This document shows, one piece after another, positions 32,171 to 42,600 of a DNA stretch of 64,000 nucleotides. This DNA comes from Proteles cristata cristata (Eukaryota > Chordata > Mammalia > Carnivora > Hyaenidae): positions 1,054,001 through 1,118,000 of the forward strand of contig JAESUZ010002395.1 of assembly GCA_017311185.1 (NCBI GenBank), in the 5' to 3' direction. Below the pieces are notes generated by a model. It was not told the DNA's origin. It was given only the letters and a program-made list of their open reading frames with translations, and ran no database searches. The translations under genes were made by a program, and so were the position numbers. Numbering within the stretch: position 1 is the first letter of the stretch; each line of letters begins with the position of its first letter.

Positions 32171-32435
32171 CCAGATTTTTTCCTATTAAAAAAAAAAACA
32201 CACATACCGACACATCCATTATATAACAGCATAAACATTGTTGTGCAACTTGCTTTTATTCATGGAAGAATTTGATTTAGTGATTTTTTAAATAATAGGA
32301 TGTAAAATGTTTAATGTAGCATTTGTATACCTTGAAAAGGATAAAGTGTGTTCTAAATAGAAAAACTTGTTTCCCTGATGTTCAAGGCAGAGAAACCTAT
32401 GGTAAAGCGGAGAAGACATTTTTCTGATTTTGTTT
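32171..32435. other. unassigned ancient-repeat-like and unique sequence
   Basis: Together with 31890-31920 (agataaccactgataac) it resembles an old LINE-derived repeat; no family named. Confidence 0.4.
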
Positions 32436-32453
32436 CAAAATGCTTATACAGAT

Positions 32454-32650
32454 TGAGGCACCTGGGTGGCTCAGTCGGTTAAGCGTCTGACTCTTGGTTT
32501 CGGCTCAGATCATGATCTTACAATTCATGAGTTCAAGCCCCGCATCAGGCTCTGTGCCGACAGATTCTCTCTCTCTCTCTGCCTCTCCCCCACTGGTGCT
32601 GTCCCTCTCCCTCTCTCAAAATGAATAAATAAACCTTAAAAATGAAAACA
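32454..32650 (+). mobile_element. CAN-SINE with internal deletion
   Basis: Head gaggcacctgggtggctcag and tail tcaaaatgaataaataaacc are present, but the cagagcctggagcctgctt segment is gone between gacag and attctctc. Flanks caaaatgcttatacagat (32436-32453) and caaaaagcttatacagat (32651-32668) match at 17 of 18. Confidence 0.95.
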
Positions 32651-32754
32651 CAAAAAGCTTATACAGATCTGGAAATGACTAGATGGGAGGCACATTAGCA
32701 AACGAACATGCTAATTGTCTTCTAAACCTTTCCTCGCTGCTTGAACATTTGTAT

Positions 32755-32938
32755 TAATGTCTGTTTATTTTTGAGAGAGAGAAGGAGTAAGGGGAAAAGA
32801 GAGAGGGTGACAGAGGATCGGAAGCGGGCTCTGCGCTGACAGCAGAAAGCCCCACGTGGGACTCAAACTCACAAATCAGGAGAAAATGACCTGAGCCAAA
32901 GCCAGATGCTGAGCCAACACAGCCACCCAGGTGCCCCA
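32755..32938 (-). mobile_element. CAN-SINE, antisense
   Basis: tctgtttatttttgagagag, ggctctgcgctgacagcag and cacagccacccaggtgcccc. A short repeat ttgaacat flanks it (32742 and 32939). Confidence 0.92.
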
Positions 32939-32946
32939 TTGAACAT

Positions 32947-33318
32947 AAGTACTTTAAATGCAAATAACAACAGAAAGAAAGCACCAGGCTAGAAATGAAG
33001 TCTTGTTCTACTGAGTACTGAGAGGAGCTCTGAGAGGCAGAAATCCTTTGTTAGCCTTTGAAACTGTGTCTGGGTGAGTCCTTCACCGTGTGCTCCCTTT
33101 CTTTCGTGTATTTAGTGGAATTAACTAACCGCACAACACTCTTGTGAGAAAAGGTTTCTAGAACTTTTTTTATGTGAAGACTTTGAATACACCTGAATAT
33201 GAATTTGAAAAATCTTCTTCCACTGAAAAGAGAGGAAATAGCATTTTAACAGGGGTTGGTGGTTGGAGCAAAAATAGATGTGGCCTCCAAAAGAAGCCAA
33301 AATTATATTGCGGCCATG
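32947..33318. other. unique sequence
   Basis: No repeat or gene recognised. Confidence 0.5.
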
Positions 33319-33331
33319 TATGGTTATGATT

Positions 33332-33550
33332 GTAAATTTTTTTTACTGTCTATTTTTTTGAGAGAGAGAGAGAGACACAGAGTGTGAGTGGGGGAGGGGC
33401 AGAGAGAGAGGGAGACACAGAATCCGAAGCAGGCTCCAGGCTCTGAGCTGTCAGCACAGAGCCTGACACGGGGCTTGAACTCACGAATGGTGAGATCATG
33501 ACCTGAGCTGAAGTCAGCTGTGTAACCAACTGAGCCACCCAGGCACCCCA
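33332..33550 (-). mobile_element. CAN-SINE, class S, antisense, exact TSD
   Basis: Full-length reverse complement with caggctctgagctgtcagc and gagccacccaggcacccc. The 13-base duplication tatggttatgatt is exact at 33319-33331 and 33551-33563. Confidence 0.96.
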
Positions 33551-33563
33551 TATGGTTATGATT

Positions 33564-34034
33564 TTTAAACAAATGCATTTTTTCCAAACTGGCTTGCTGA
33601 CTTTGGAATCCTTGTCTCTCTGGAGCATTCAATATTGGAAGAGAGGTCTGACATGGAAAATAAGGTTCACTCTTTGGCAGGTAATCTGTCAAACAGCCTC
33701 ATCTCTCACTGGAAACAATGTCTGGTCAGCAATTAAGCTGAACATTTGGGGCAAAGCACTGTGCTAAATCAAGGCGTTTTGAGTTCTCATATTCTGACTT
33801 TGAAACACATACATACATATAATTTATACAAAAGCTTTAATCATTTTTTTTAAAAACGTCTTGGTGTGTAGGCTTATCACTTTCGGTCCTTATTATAGAA
33901 CATGGTGGTCGTGTGGGATCAAGTTAATAGATTTGATTTTAAAATGGCTTTAGTCAGCTTTCTGTAGAGAAAACCTCTTTTCTCCAGGCATGGACAGTAT
34001 TTCTAATTTTAGCCAACTTCTATACAAATCTATT
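33564..34034. other. unique sequence
   Basis: No repeat or gene recognised; a tacatacatata patch near 33811. Confidence 0.5.
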
Positions 34035-34447
34035 CTTGTATCAGTCAGGGTTCTCCAGAGGAATAAAACCAATAGGATGGATGGATGGATGGAAAGAAGA
34101 TAGATATGGATACAAAGAAATTCATTTTAAGAAATTGGCTCACATGGTTATGGGGACTGGCAAGTCTAGAATTTGTAGGGCAGCCAGACCTGCCTGAAAC
34201 TCAAACAGGAGCTGGTACTACAATCTTAGTGCAGAATTTCTTCCCCTGGGAAACCTCAGATTTTGCTCTGAAGGTCTTCAACTAATTAAATGAGGCCCAT
34301 CCTACTACTATCAAGCATAATCTACTTAAAGTCAAATGATTGTAGATACTAATCACATGTTCAAAATATCTTCCTAGCAGCACTAGATTACTATTTGAAT
34401 AAATGGGTACTATAGCCTAGCCAATTTTATACTTAAAATTAACAGTC
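34035..34447 (+). mobile_element. interspersed LTR-like repeat, full length
   Basis: Starts tgtatcagtcagggttctcc and ends taaaattaacagtcaga. It includes tcaactaattaaatgaggcc. It is the plus-strand counterpart of the 21935-22475 copy and appears complete at about 410 bases. A (GGAT)n patch lies at 34076-34092. Confidence 0.7.
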
Positions 34448-34479
34448 AGACTTTCCTTGTTAAAAAGAGCAGAACAGGG

Positions 34480-34727
34480 GCGCCTGGGTGGCTTAGTCGG
34501 TTAAGCGTCCGACTTTCGCTTAGGTCATGATCTCGCGGTTCGTGGGTTCGAGCCCCGCGTCGGGCTCTGCTGACTGCCAGCTCAGAGCCTGGAGCCTGTT
34601 TCAGTCTGTGACTCCCTCTCTCTCTGACCCTCCCCTGCTCACACTGTCTCTGTCTCTCTCTCTCTCTCTCTCTCCTAGAAATAAATAAAACATTAAAAAA
34701 ATTTTTTTTAAAAATAAATAAATAAAT
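34480..34727 (+). mobile_element. CAN-SINE, class Y, exact TSD
   Basis: Near-consensus head with ggttcgagcccc-type B box (gttcgagccccgcgtcggg) and all young marks; a two-base loss before ctgactgcc. The 18-base repeat aaaaagagcagaacaggg at 34462-34479 and 34728-34745 bounds it. It landed immediately upstream of another SINE. Confidence 0.97.
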
Positions 34728-34745
34728 AAAAAGAGCAGAACAGGG

Positions 34746-34975
34746 ACATCTGGGTGACTCAGTCAGTTAAGCGTTCCACTTCCGCTCAGGTCATGATCTC
34801 ACGGTTCATGAGTTCGAGCCCCACATCAGACTCTGTGCTGACAGCCCAGAGCCTGGAGCCTGCTTCTGATTCTGTGTCTCCCTTTCTCTAGGCCCATCCC
34901 CCACTTGTGCTCTGTGTCTCTCTCTCTCTCTCTCTCTCAAAAAAAAAAAAAGTTAAAAAAATTTAAAGAAAGAAA
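34746..34975 (+). mobile_element. CAN-SINE, class S, tandem with a young SINE
   Basis: Head gacatctgggtgactcagtc, gacagcccagagcctggag and tail of pure A then gttaaaaaaatttaaag. Its 5' flank was duplicated by the younger insertion before it. Confidence 0.94.
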
Positions 34976-35644
34976 AAATATTATGTGCAAAGACGCACTT
35001 AATAAATTTTACTGATTGAGTTCCTATTCATATTAGCTTCAAGAGTGATAGTGAGAGCATCTCACTAATCATTAGTGATAGGATTTGTAGGAAATGGTTC
35101 CTGAGGGTATTAATATGTTATTAACAAGAAAAAAACTAAATTTGAATGTGCTTATTACAAATAAAATGTTAATGTACATAATTTTATCTTGTGTGGTAAT
35201 CTTAGTTCAAGAGTCTACTTCTGACTCTGGATGAATGCTTCTGGATGATGGTTATGGAAGTTCTAAGTCAGTATTGCTGAAGTCTGACAGGTATCTCTTT
35301 GTAATAATGAAAGCAGATTTTTTTGTGCAAGTTCTGGATCCATGAGTCTTTTCCTGTGGATTCAAATAACCAAGAGTTCTTTCCTGAAGATTTCTTGAAG
35401 TTTTGCCTGGAATCTCTGATCTCTGGTTTGTAGCAGAAGCTTCTAGGCAACCAGAAAGGAAAAGCAGGAACTACTTGTTGATGACAAAATTGAACAGTTC
35501 TGGGCAATATACTAATATTATGAATTATTAATTAATATAGAATATATTGATATTCTCCAGAATTATTAGAATTTTTAAAGTGTATTCTTCTTTTAATATA
35601 CGTGACTTATAGGTCTCCTGAAAATACAAATATGTTTACATTCA
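34976..35644. other. AT-rich unique sequence
   Basis: No repeat recognised. The 79-codon minus frame at 35268-35507 has no known domain. Confidence 0.5.
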
Positions 35645-35845
35645 GGGGCACCTGAGTGGCTTAGTCTGTTAAGCACCCAACTCCTGGTTTTGGCTTATCT
35701 CACTCATGGTTCCTGCGATCGAGCCCCACATCTGGCTCTCTGCTGACAGCAGGGAACCTGCTTGGGCTCTCTCTCTCTCTGTGCCTCTCCCCACCTTGAC
35801 ACACCCTCTCACTCTCAAAATAAATCAATAAACATTTTTTAAAAA
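35645..35845 (+). mobile_element. CAN-SINE, class O
   Basis: Head ggggcacctgagtggcttag, cgatcgagccccacatctg, gctgacagcagggaacctgc and tail ctcaaaataaatcaataaac. Confidence 0.92.
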
Positions 35846-36378
35846 GAATATATTTATATCCATAATATTTTACCTGCATATAATTAATCTGCAGAGGTGA
35901 GGTGTTTTTTATTTGAGAACTTTTTTTTTTGTCCCAAAATGTGAAATTGACAACACAATGGCTCTCACTGTCATATAGAGTTAATTACCAATATATCTCT
36001 GCATCATCCACACATTCACATAGAACACATAATCTTTTATAGTAGTATGCATTTTATACATTCCTGGAACCAATTTTGGCATGTCCCCAGCGAAACCCCC
36101 CAAATAGACAAAATAGCATCTTTATTCAGGACCCAAAGTGATGAGCCCTGACCAAGACTTATATTTTAAAAAATAAAACAGTTTGTTCCTTAAATCAATA
36201 ACATATATTTGTTCCACAGTCAGAATATGAGAACTCAGAGTGCCAGGAGTTAGCACAGTGTAGTTCTCTTTGCCCTGAAAGACAAAATAACACCCTTAGA
36301 TCAAACAGTGCCTTCACATTTTCATTATGCAATAGTTGGAGCCTAGGTTTGAGAAATTCAATGTCAAAAATAATTATG
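35846..36378. other. AT-rich unique sequence
   Basis: No repeat or gene recognised. Confidence 0.5.
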
Positions 36379-36391
36379 AAGAAACAGTTTA

Positions 36392-36578
36392 GGGTTGGCT
36401 GCATGGTTCAGTCGGTGAAGCATCTAACTTCATTTCAGCTCAGGCATGATCTCACAGTTTGTGAGTTCGAGCCCCATATCGGGCTCTGTACTATCAGCAC
36501 GCATTCTCTCTCTCTGCCCCTCTCTCGCTCACGCAGCCTCTCTCTCTCTCCAAACAAATAAACTTAAAAAAAAAAGAA
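36392..36578 (+). mobile_element. CAN-SINE with deleted middle
   Basis: Head gttggctgcatggttcagtc, gagttcgagccccatatcgg, then ctatcagcac runs straight to the CT region; cagagcctggagcctg is missing. Flanks aagaaacagttta (36379) and aagaaacatttta (36579) match at 12 of 13. Confidence 0.93.
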
Positions 36579-36591
36579 AAGAAACATTTTA

Positions 36592-37422
36592 TAGCATTAG
36601 TATATACATTATAGGTATCTAAAGACAAAAAATTTATTGAAATTTTAGCCATATGAGTAATCAGAAAGAACGATTAAATCACAGCAGTAACAATTGATAC
36701 ATTTTAACCTTTTTTCAGAAATAAGAGATTTTAGTCAAAAAGTGGATTAAGAAGTCAGCACGAAATGACAAAGATTTATGAGCCTCTCCAGAAGTGCTCC
36801 CTCTATGAGATAAGAAAGATCTCTTCTCCATAAAAGCGACCAAATAAGACAGCATTTTTTTTGCTTTTTTTTTTTTTAAAAAGAACAGACTGAATATTCA
36901 AAGACCATTTTCTTGCCACTTAATTGTTTTTTCATCTTTATTATTCAAACGATTCTTGGTTTTCCCATTTCTAATATAACTCTCCAAGTGGGTTTGAACA
37001 TACACAAATCCATACAAATGAGATGAAGAATTTAAAGCTTAAATTTTAGCATTCAGACATATTAACTGTGTCACTGGCTTATATAGGACTGTGAATGTAG
37101 GATATCACATTTGTCATCATAAGTCACACCTTTACCAAGACTGAATACATATTACTTGTTTATATTGCTTTTGTAATTTCTGGCTTTCTAACTTTTGATC
37201 TCTTTCGAAGTATCCAGAGATTTCAGATGACTGAAGTTTATCCATAAGTTAATTTAATATTAGTACAAGCCCTAAGGATCTTGGAAAGAATCCTTAAGTT
37301 GAAACAGCATAGAGTAATACAATTGCTATTGGTATTAACATTTAAACAAATGGTATTTAAACGTTTTCAGGAAGTGAAATCGTTCAAAATGAATTGCAGT
37401 ATTGTCTGGTGTTTACAAGACA
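36592..37422. other. AT-rich unique sequence
   Basis: Poly-T near 36858-36879. No repeat or gene recognised. Confidence 0.5.
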
Positions 37423-37439
37423 CGATCTTTTTATTTAAA

Positions 37440-37628
37440 AAAATTTTTTTAATGTTTATTTATTTTTGAGAGATAGAGACAGAGTGAGAGTGGGAAAGGG
37501 ACAGAGAGAAAGGGAGATGAATCTGAAGCAGGCTCCAGGCTCTGAGCTGTCAGCACAGAGCCCAACATGGGGCCTGAACTTACAAACCGTGAGATCATGA
37601 CCTGAGCTGATGTCCGACACTTAACTGA
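37440..37628 (-). mobile_element. CAN-SINE, antisense, 5' truncated
   Basis: Begins aatgtttatttatttttgag and stops at gtccgacacttaactgac; the terminal gagccacccaggcgcccc is absent. Flanks acgatctttttat and atgatccctttaa may be its duplication. Confidence 0.92.
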
Positions 37629-37640
37629 CATGATCCCTTT

Positions 37641-37874
37641 AAAAGATAGTAGTTATTACAATTTAGTTTAGTCAGACACATATGTTTATATCTTTGTGAT
37701 TATAAATATTTTGTGGAAGAAGCAACTTATCAGATCCATTAAACCATTAAGACATTTTTTGAAAGTTTAATTAGTCTTCTTCAAGAGTAACCAAATCCTA
37801 ATTCCTACAGAAAAGAGAATGTACATCGTAACCTTATTTCACATTTTATTGCAATGAAATCAGCAAGAGGACAT
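37641..37874. other. unique sequence
   Basis: No repeat or gene recognised. Confidence 0.45.
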
Positions 37875-38599
37875 TAACAGCTTTATTTAGATACAGACAT
37901 CCACATATAGTTCACCAATTTAAAGCTCATCATTCATCCATGGATGTGTACAGCCATCACCATAGTCCATTTTAGAACTTTTTCATTATCCCAAGAAGAA
38001 ACCCCAAACCCTTTAGTTACCTCCCTCTCCCCGCCATCCCTCATTCCCCCCAAGACTTAAGCATCCACTATTCTACTGTATGTCTCTATGGATTTTCCCA
38101 TTCTAGACTTTTCACATAGTTGGACTTACCAATATATAGTCTTTTGTGCTTGGCCTACTTCACGTAGCATAAATTTTTGAAGACGTTTGGGGTTTTTTTT
38201 TTGTTTGTTTCTTTTTTAGAACAGTTTTAGGTTCATGGCAAAATTGAAAGAGAGATACAAGAGATTTCCCATCAACCCCCTTCACCCTCCTCCCCATAGC
38301 CTTCCCTGTTATCAACTTCTGCCACCAGAATGGTACATTTATTAAAACTGATGTGCCTATACTGATGTGTCATGTTTCATTCAAAGTTCATAGTTTACAA
38401 TTGGTTTTCTCTTGATGTATAATCTGTGGGTTTAGACAAATGTATAATGACCTGTATCCATCATGGTATCCTACAAAGTATTTTCAGTGCCCTTAAAATC
38501 CTCTGTGCTCCACCTATCCATCCCTCTCCCCACCCTAACCACTGGCAATCGTTTATCTTTTTACTGTCATCATAGTTTTGCTTTATCAAGAATATCATA

Positions 38600-38794
38600 C
38601 AGGAGTGCCTAGGTGGCTCAGTTGGTTGAGCATCTGACTCTTGATTTCGGCTCAGGTCATGATCCCAGGGTGGTGGGAATCAAGCCCCATTTCAGGCTCT
38701 GCACTGAACATGGAGCCTGCTTAAGATTCTCTCTCTCTTCCCCTCTTCCCCACTCACTCACTCACTCACTCTCTCTAAAAAATAACAATAATAA
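38600..38794 (+). mobile_element. CAN-SINE, class O, in L1M
   Basis: Head ggagtgcctaggtggctcag, aatcaagccccatttcagg, gaacatggagcctgcttaag and a cactcact run. Flanks aagaatatcata (38588) and aagaatatcaga (38795) match at 11 of 12. Confidence 0.94.
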
Positions 38795-39031
38795 AAGAAT
38801 ATCAGATAGTTGGAATCCCATAGCATATAGACTTTTCAGATTGGTTTCTTTCACTTTTAGTAAATATTTACTTAAGTTTCTTCTCTGTCTTCTCATGACC
38901 TGAGAGCCCATTTCTTTTACAAGCTGAATAGTTTTCCACTGTCTGGGTGTAACACAGTTTATCTGTCCATTCACCATTGAAGAACATCTTGGTTGCTTCC
39001 AAGTTCTGGCAGTTCTTAATAAAGCTGCTAT

Positions 39032-39262
39032 AGGGGTGCCTGGGTGGCTCAGTCGGTCAAGTGTCCTGACTTCAGCTCAGGTCATGATCTCACGGTTTGT
39101 GAGTTCCAACCCCACATCGAGCTCTGTGCTGACAGCTGAGAGCCTAGAGCCTGTTTCAGATTCTGTGTCTCCCTCTCTCTCTGCCAGCACCCTCTGCCAG
39201 CACCCCCTGCTTGTGCTCTATTCTCTCTCTCAAAAATAAATAAATATGTTTTTAAAATAAAT
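39032..39262 (+). mobile_element. CAN-SINE, class S, in L1M
   Basis: Head ggggtgcctgggtggctcag, gctgacagctgagagcctag and a small tandem repeat ctctgccagcacc twice at 39178-39203. Tail caaaaataaataaatatg. Confidence 0.94.
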
Positions 39263-39278
39263 AAAACATGTCCTTGTG

Positions 39279-39509
39279 GGGGCACCTGGGTGACTTAGTC
39301 GGTTGAGCGTCTGGCTTTCGCTTAGGTCATGATCTCGCGGTAGTGGGTTCAAGCCCTGCGTCGGGCTCTGTGCTGACTGCCAGCTCAGAGCCTGGAGCCT
39401 GTTTCGGAGTCTGTGTCTCCCTCTCTCTCTGACCCTCCCCTCTTCACCCTGTCTCTCTCTCTCTCTCTCTCTCTCCCCCCTAGAAATGAATAAAAATATT
39501 TAAAAAAAA
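39279..39509 (+). mobile_element. CAN-SINE, class Y, exact TSD
   Basis: Head gggggcacctgggtgactta, ctgactgccagctcagagcc and tail cctagaaatgaataaaa. The 16-base duplication aaaacatgtccttgtg is exact at 39263-39278 and 39510-39525; it includes the junction left by the previous SINE, so this one came later. Confidence 0.96.
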
Positions 39510-39806
39510 AAAACATGTCCTTGTGTGGACGTGTTTTCAACTCCTTTGGGCAAATATCAAAGAGCATGCTTACTGGATCATGTGAAAAAAATATATTTAC
39601 TTTTGTAAGAAATTACCTATCTTCCAAAGAGGGCTGTACCATTTTGCACTTCTACCAGCAAATGAATGAAAGTTCCTGTTGCTCCACTTTCTCACCAGCA
39701 TTTGTTGTTGTCTGTGTTTTCAATTTTACTCCTTCTAATAAGTGTGGCATAATGTTTTCAAGGTTAATTCATATTGTACCATGTATCAGTATTTCACTCA
39801 TTTCTT

Positions 39807-40012
39807 TAAGTTTAATGTTTATTTTTGAGAGAGAGAGAGAGAGAGAGAAAGCATGTGTTCGGTAGGGACAGAGAGAGAGGAGGACAGAGGATCCAAAGAG
39901 GGCTCTGAGCTGACAGTGCAAAGTCAAATGCGGGGCTCGAACCCATGAACCGTGAGATCATGACCTGAGCCAGAGTCAGACACTTAATCAACTGAGCCAC
40001 CCAGGCACCTAT
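39807..40012 (-). mobile_element. CAN-SINE, antisense, in outer L1M
   Basis: tttaatgtttatttttgaga, tgacagtgcaaagtcaaatg and tgagccacccaggcaccta. Flanks tatttcactcattt and tacttcaatcattt match at 12 of 14. Confidence 0.94.
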
Positions 40013-40104
40013 TACTTCAATCATTTTTATTGCTGATTAATATTCCATTGTGTGGATATGCAATATTTTGTGTAGTCATGCAATCTGGGACATTTGGGTT
40101 CTTT

Positions 40105-40325
40105 CCTGGGTGGCTCAGTTGGTTGAGTGTCCGACTTCCGCTCAGGTCATGATCTCATGGTCTCTGAGTTCCAGCCCCGCATGGGGCTCTGTGCTAACAG
40201 TTAGCTTGGAGCCTGGAGCATGCTTCACATTCTGTGTCTCCCTTTCTCTCCACTCCTCCCCCACTCAGGCTGTATCTCTGACTCTCTCTCAAAAATAAAT
40301 AAATGTTAAAAAAAAAAAAAAAAGA
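40105..40325 (+). mobile_element. CAN-SINE, class S, short head
   Basis: Begins ctgggtggctcagttggttg, so the first few bases are missing. Has gttagcttggagcctggagc and tail tcaaaaataaataaatg with a pure A run. Confidence 0.94.
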
Positions 40326-40486
40326 ATGGCATTGTGGATACGGAATTCTTTCTCCGTTCTTTTTTATCTTGTAAGGCCTTCAACTGATTGGATGAGGCCC
40401 ACCTTCATCATGGAATGGGAGGTAATCTGCTTTAGTCACAGTCTGCTGATTTAAATGTGGCTCACATCTTAAAAATACCCTCATAG

Positions 40487-40680
40487 GGGCGCCTGGGTGG
40501 CTCAGTCAGTTAAGCGTCCAACTTTGGCTCGGGTCATGGTCTCACGGTTCATGGCTTTGAGCCCCGTGTTGGGCTCTGTGTTGACAGCTCAGATCTGTAT
40601 CTCCCTCTGTCTCTGACCCTCCCCTGCTCACACACACACACACTCTCTCTCTCTCTCTCAGAAATAAATAAACATTAAAA
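40487..40680 (+). mobile_element. CAN-SINE, class I
   Basis: Head ggggcgcctgggtggctcag, gttgacagctcagatctgta, ctgaccctcccctgctcaca and tail cagaaataaataaac. Flanks aaaataccctcatag and aaaaaaccctcatag (40472, 40681) match at 14 of 15. Confidence 0.95.
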
Positions 40681-40696
40681 AAAAAACCCTCATAGC

Positions 40697-40845
40697 AGGG
40701 CACCTGGGTAGGTCAGGGGTTAAGCATCTGACTCTTGATCTCAGCTCTGGTCTTGAGCCAAGGGTTGTGATTTCAAGCCCCATATTAGGCTCCATAATGT
40801 GTGTAAAGCCTACTTAGAAAGGAAAAAAAAAAAAACAAAACCTCC
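40697..40845 (+). mobile_element. CAN-SINE, class O, short
   Basis: cagggcacctgggtaggtca, gatttcaagccccatattag and taaagcctacttagaaag with an A-run. It has no CT-rich body. Confidence 0.85.
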
Positions 40846-40930
40846 CAGGAATATCTAGACTGACGTTTGACCAAGTCATCTGGGCATAAGAGCGTAGCCA
40901 TGCTGGACATGTAAAATTAGCCAGCACATT

Positions 40931-41297
40931 CCCTCACCCCAGTGGACCATCCTGAGTGCCCCTGGGGTATACCCACTGCAGTTGGAGACTTTTCTGGGTC
41001 AGCTGAGCAGGGCTTTAATGGCTCAGCAGTATGTGGGGCAACTCTAAAGCAAATGTCCCTGTATTATTAGTTTAGCGGCAAATACCAGGAAGTGCGGAAA
41101 CAATGATTTTCTGGGCACATATTCTGGACCCTGAGACATAGCAGTGAATGAGACAGATGAGGTCTTATGGAACTTACTTTACAGCAGGTAAGATTAAAAT
41201 TAAAATTACCTGCATAAGACAAAATCATCTATGTGCCACGGGAAAGGAGAAACACATGAGGAAAGAGGGTGGCTTGAGCCAGACCTTGAAGAACACA
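40931..41297. other. mostly unique sequence
   Basis: About 41120-41200 (tagcagtgaatgagacagat, ggaacttactttacagcag) resembles an unassigned ancient repeat. No gene. Confidence 0.45.
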
Positions 41298-41513
41298 TAA
41301 TTTTTTAAAAAATGTATTTATTTATTTTGAGAGAAAGAGAGAGAGAGAGCACGTGGGAGGGGCAGAGAGGGACAGAGAGAGAGAGAATCCCAAGCAGGCT
41401 CCATACTGTCAGAGCAGAGCCGGATGGAGGGCTCAAACCTGTGAACTGCAAGATCATGACCTGAGCCAAAATCAAAAGTCAGGCGCTCAACGGACTGAGC
41501 CACTCAGGCGTCC
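41298..41513 (-). mobile_element. CAN-SINE, antisense
   Basis: atgtatttatttattttgag, aatcccaagcaggctccata and gagccactcaggcgtcctga. Confidence 0.93.
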
Positions 41514-41631
41514 TGAGTTTCTAACAAATGAAAATGGGGAAAGGAACATGAGAAGTACAAATCAGATTCTTCAGAATACATGCCATTGAATTCCAGGAGA
41601 CAATGGCAACAAAAAGTCTGTTTTTGCAATT

Positions 41632-41838
41632 AAAAATTTTTTTTAACATTTATCCATTTTTGAGAGAGAGGTAGAGTGCAAGTGGGGGAGGGGCAGAGGG
41701 AGACACAGAATCTGAAGCAGGCTCCAGGCTCTGAGCTGTCAGCACAGAGCCCGACGCGGGACTCAAACCCACAAACTACGAGATCATGACCTGAGCTGAA
41801 GTCAGACACTTAACCGACTGAGCCACCCAGGCGCACAG
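41632..41838 (-). mobile_element. CAN-SINE, class S, antisense
   Basis: aacatttatccatttttgag, ctccaggctctgagctgtca, cagagcccgacgcgggactc and gagccacccaggcgcacag. Confidence 0.94.
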
Positions 41839-42600
41839 CCATTAATTCTTAAGAATAATCAGACAGGATCATTTCCCCTTTTGTTCGAAACTAACGGAGG
41901 ATTCGAAATCAGTAAGCCCTGGAAAACAATAAGGAAAAACATTCAAACATTTTCCTGCCATTAAGTTAAACATGAAATTATTCTACATTTTGGAGATGGA
42001 AATTGTGGCAGCATTGATAGGAGTACTTTTTCTGTATCCAGACTTTTCCAAATGAGCAGGTATCTCAATGAAAACATTAGCAAACATGTTTTCAAGCTCT
42101 TGTCTCCTCCTTCTTAAAGAGACCGTGTCTACTCACTGTGCCCATCTACCTAATCCTCAAGCCCTTTCAACAAATACACGTTCTGACATAACTGCTTCCC
42201 TCCCCAAAACTCCTATTGCTGGTCTGAACAATGCTTTGTGTCTATCAGCTCCCCACAGCACCCATTTCCTGAATAACTCTTGACTTCTTCAGGGTTTGAG
42301 TTGGGAACCATCTAAGGGGGGTGGGGGGGTGGGGAATCCAACACAGGCAAATTCATGCCTATAGCCAGAGGGCCAGGAGGAAGAACGAGCAAGACTGAGG
42401 ACTCCAGTGTGACAAGCAGTTGTATATTAAGCGTTTGGAACACGGGCAGGCGCTTTGCAGCCAAGCATCTGGTCTCAGTTCTGTAACAGTTTGCCTTTCG
42501 TTAAAAATAGAAGCGATGCTTGCCAATAACTTTCCCTGTGAGCTTAGTGCGATGTGCTCCACAAAGGAGGAGGAAATACCGAGCCCACTCCACACAACCT
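41839..42600. other. unique sequence, possible L2 remnant, G-rich run
   Basis: 42090-42290 (cttaaagagaccgtgtctac, ctcccc, caatgctttgtgtct) may be an eroded internal L2 segment, which would explain the 71-codon frame there. A run of 19 bases, mostly G, lies at 42316-42334. Confidence 0.4.

Larger units (their letters stand above)
38184..39746 (-). mobile_element. L1M (inner), antisense, inserted in the outer L1M
   Basis: Starts with a T-rich tail complement at 38190-38217, then acagttttaggttcatggc, ctaaccactggcaatcg, cacagtttatctgtccattc and accattttgcacttctacca, that is 3' UTR through late ORF2. Its borders carry gcataaatttttgaaga (38167-38183) and gcataatgttttcaagg (39747-39763), 13 of 17 identical, an eroded target duplication. 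Three SINEs lie inside it. Confidence 0.85.
37875..40104 (-). mobile_element. L1M (outer), antisense, opened by a second L1M
   Basis: Pieces 37875-38166 (acagctttatttagatacag, ccatcaccatagtccatttt, cctacttcacgtagcat) and 39747-40104 (ttttcaaggttaattcatat, ttattgctgattaatattcc, gggacatttgggttctttcc) join into one L1 3' region in minus orientation. The second L1M sits between, and a SINE occupies 39807-40012. Confidence 0.85.
40360..40930 (+). mobile_element. interspersed LTR-like repeat, 3' half, opened by SINEs
   Basis: 40360-40486 (aggccttcaactgattggat, gaggcccaccttcatcatgg) and 40846-40930 (ggaatatctagactgacg, accaagtcatctgggcat, gtaaaattagccagcac) are the 3' half of the family at 34035. 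Two plus-strand SINEs separate the parts. Confidence 0.7.
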
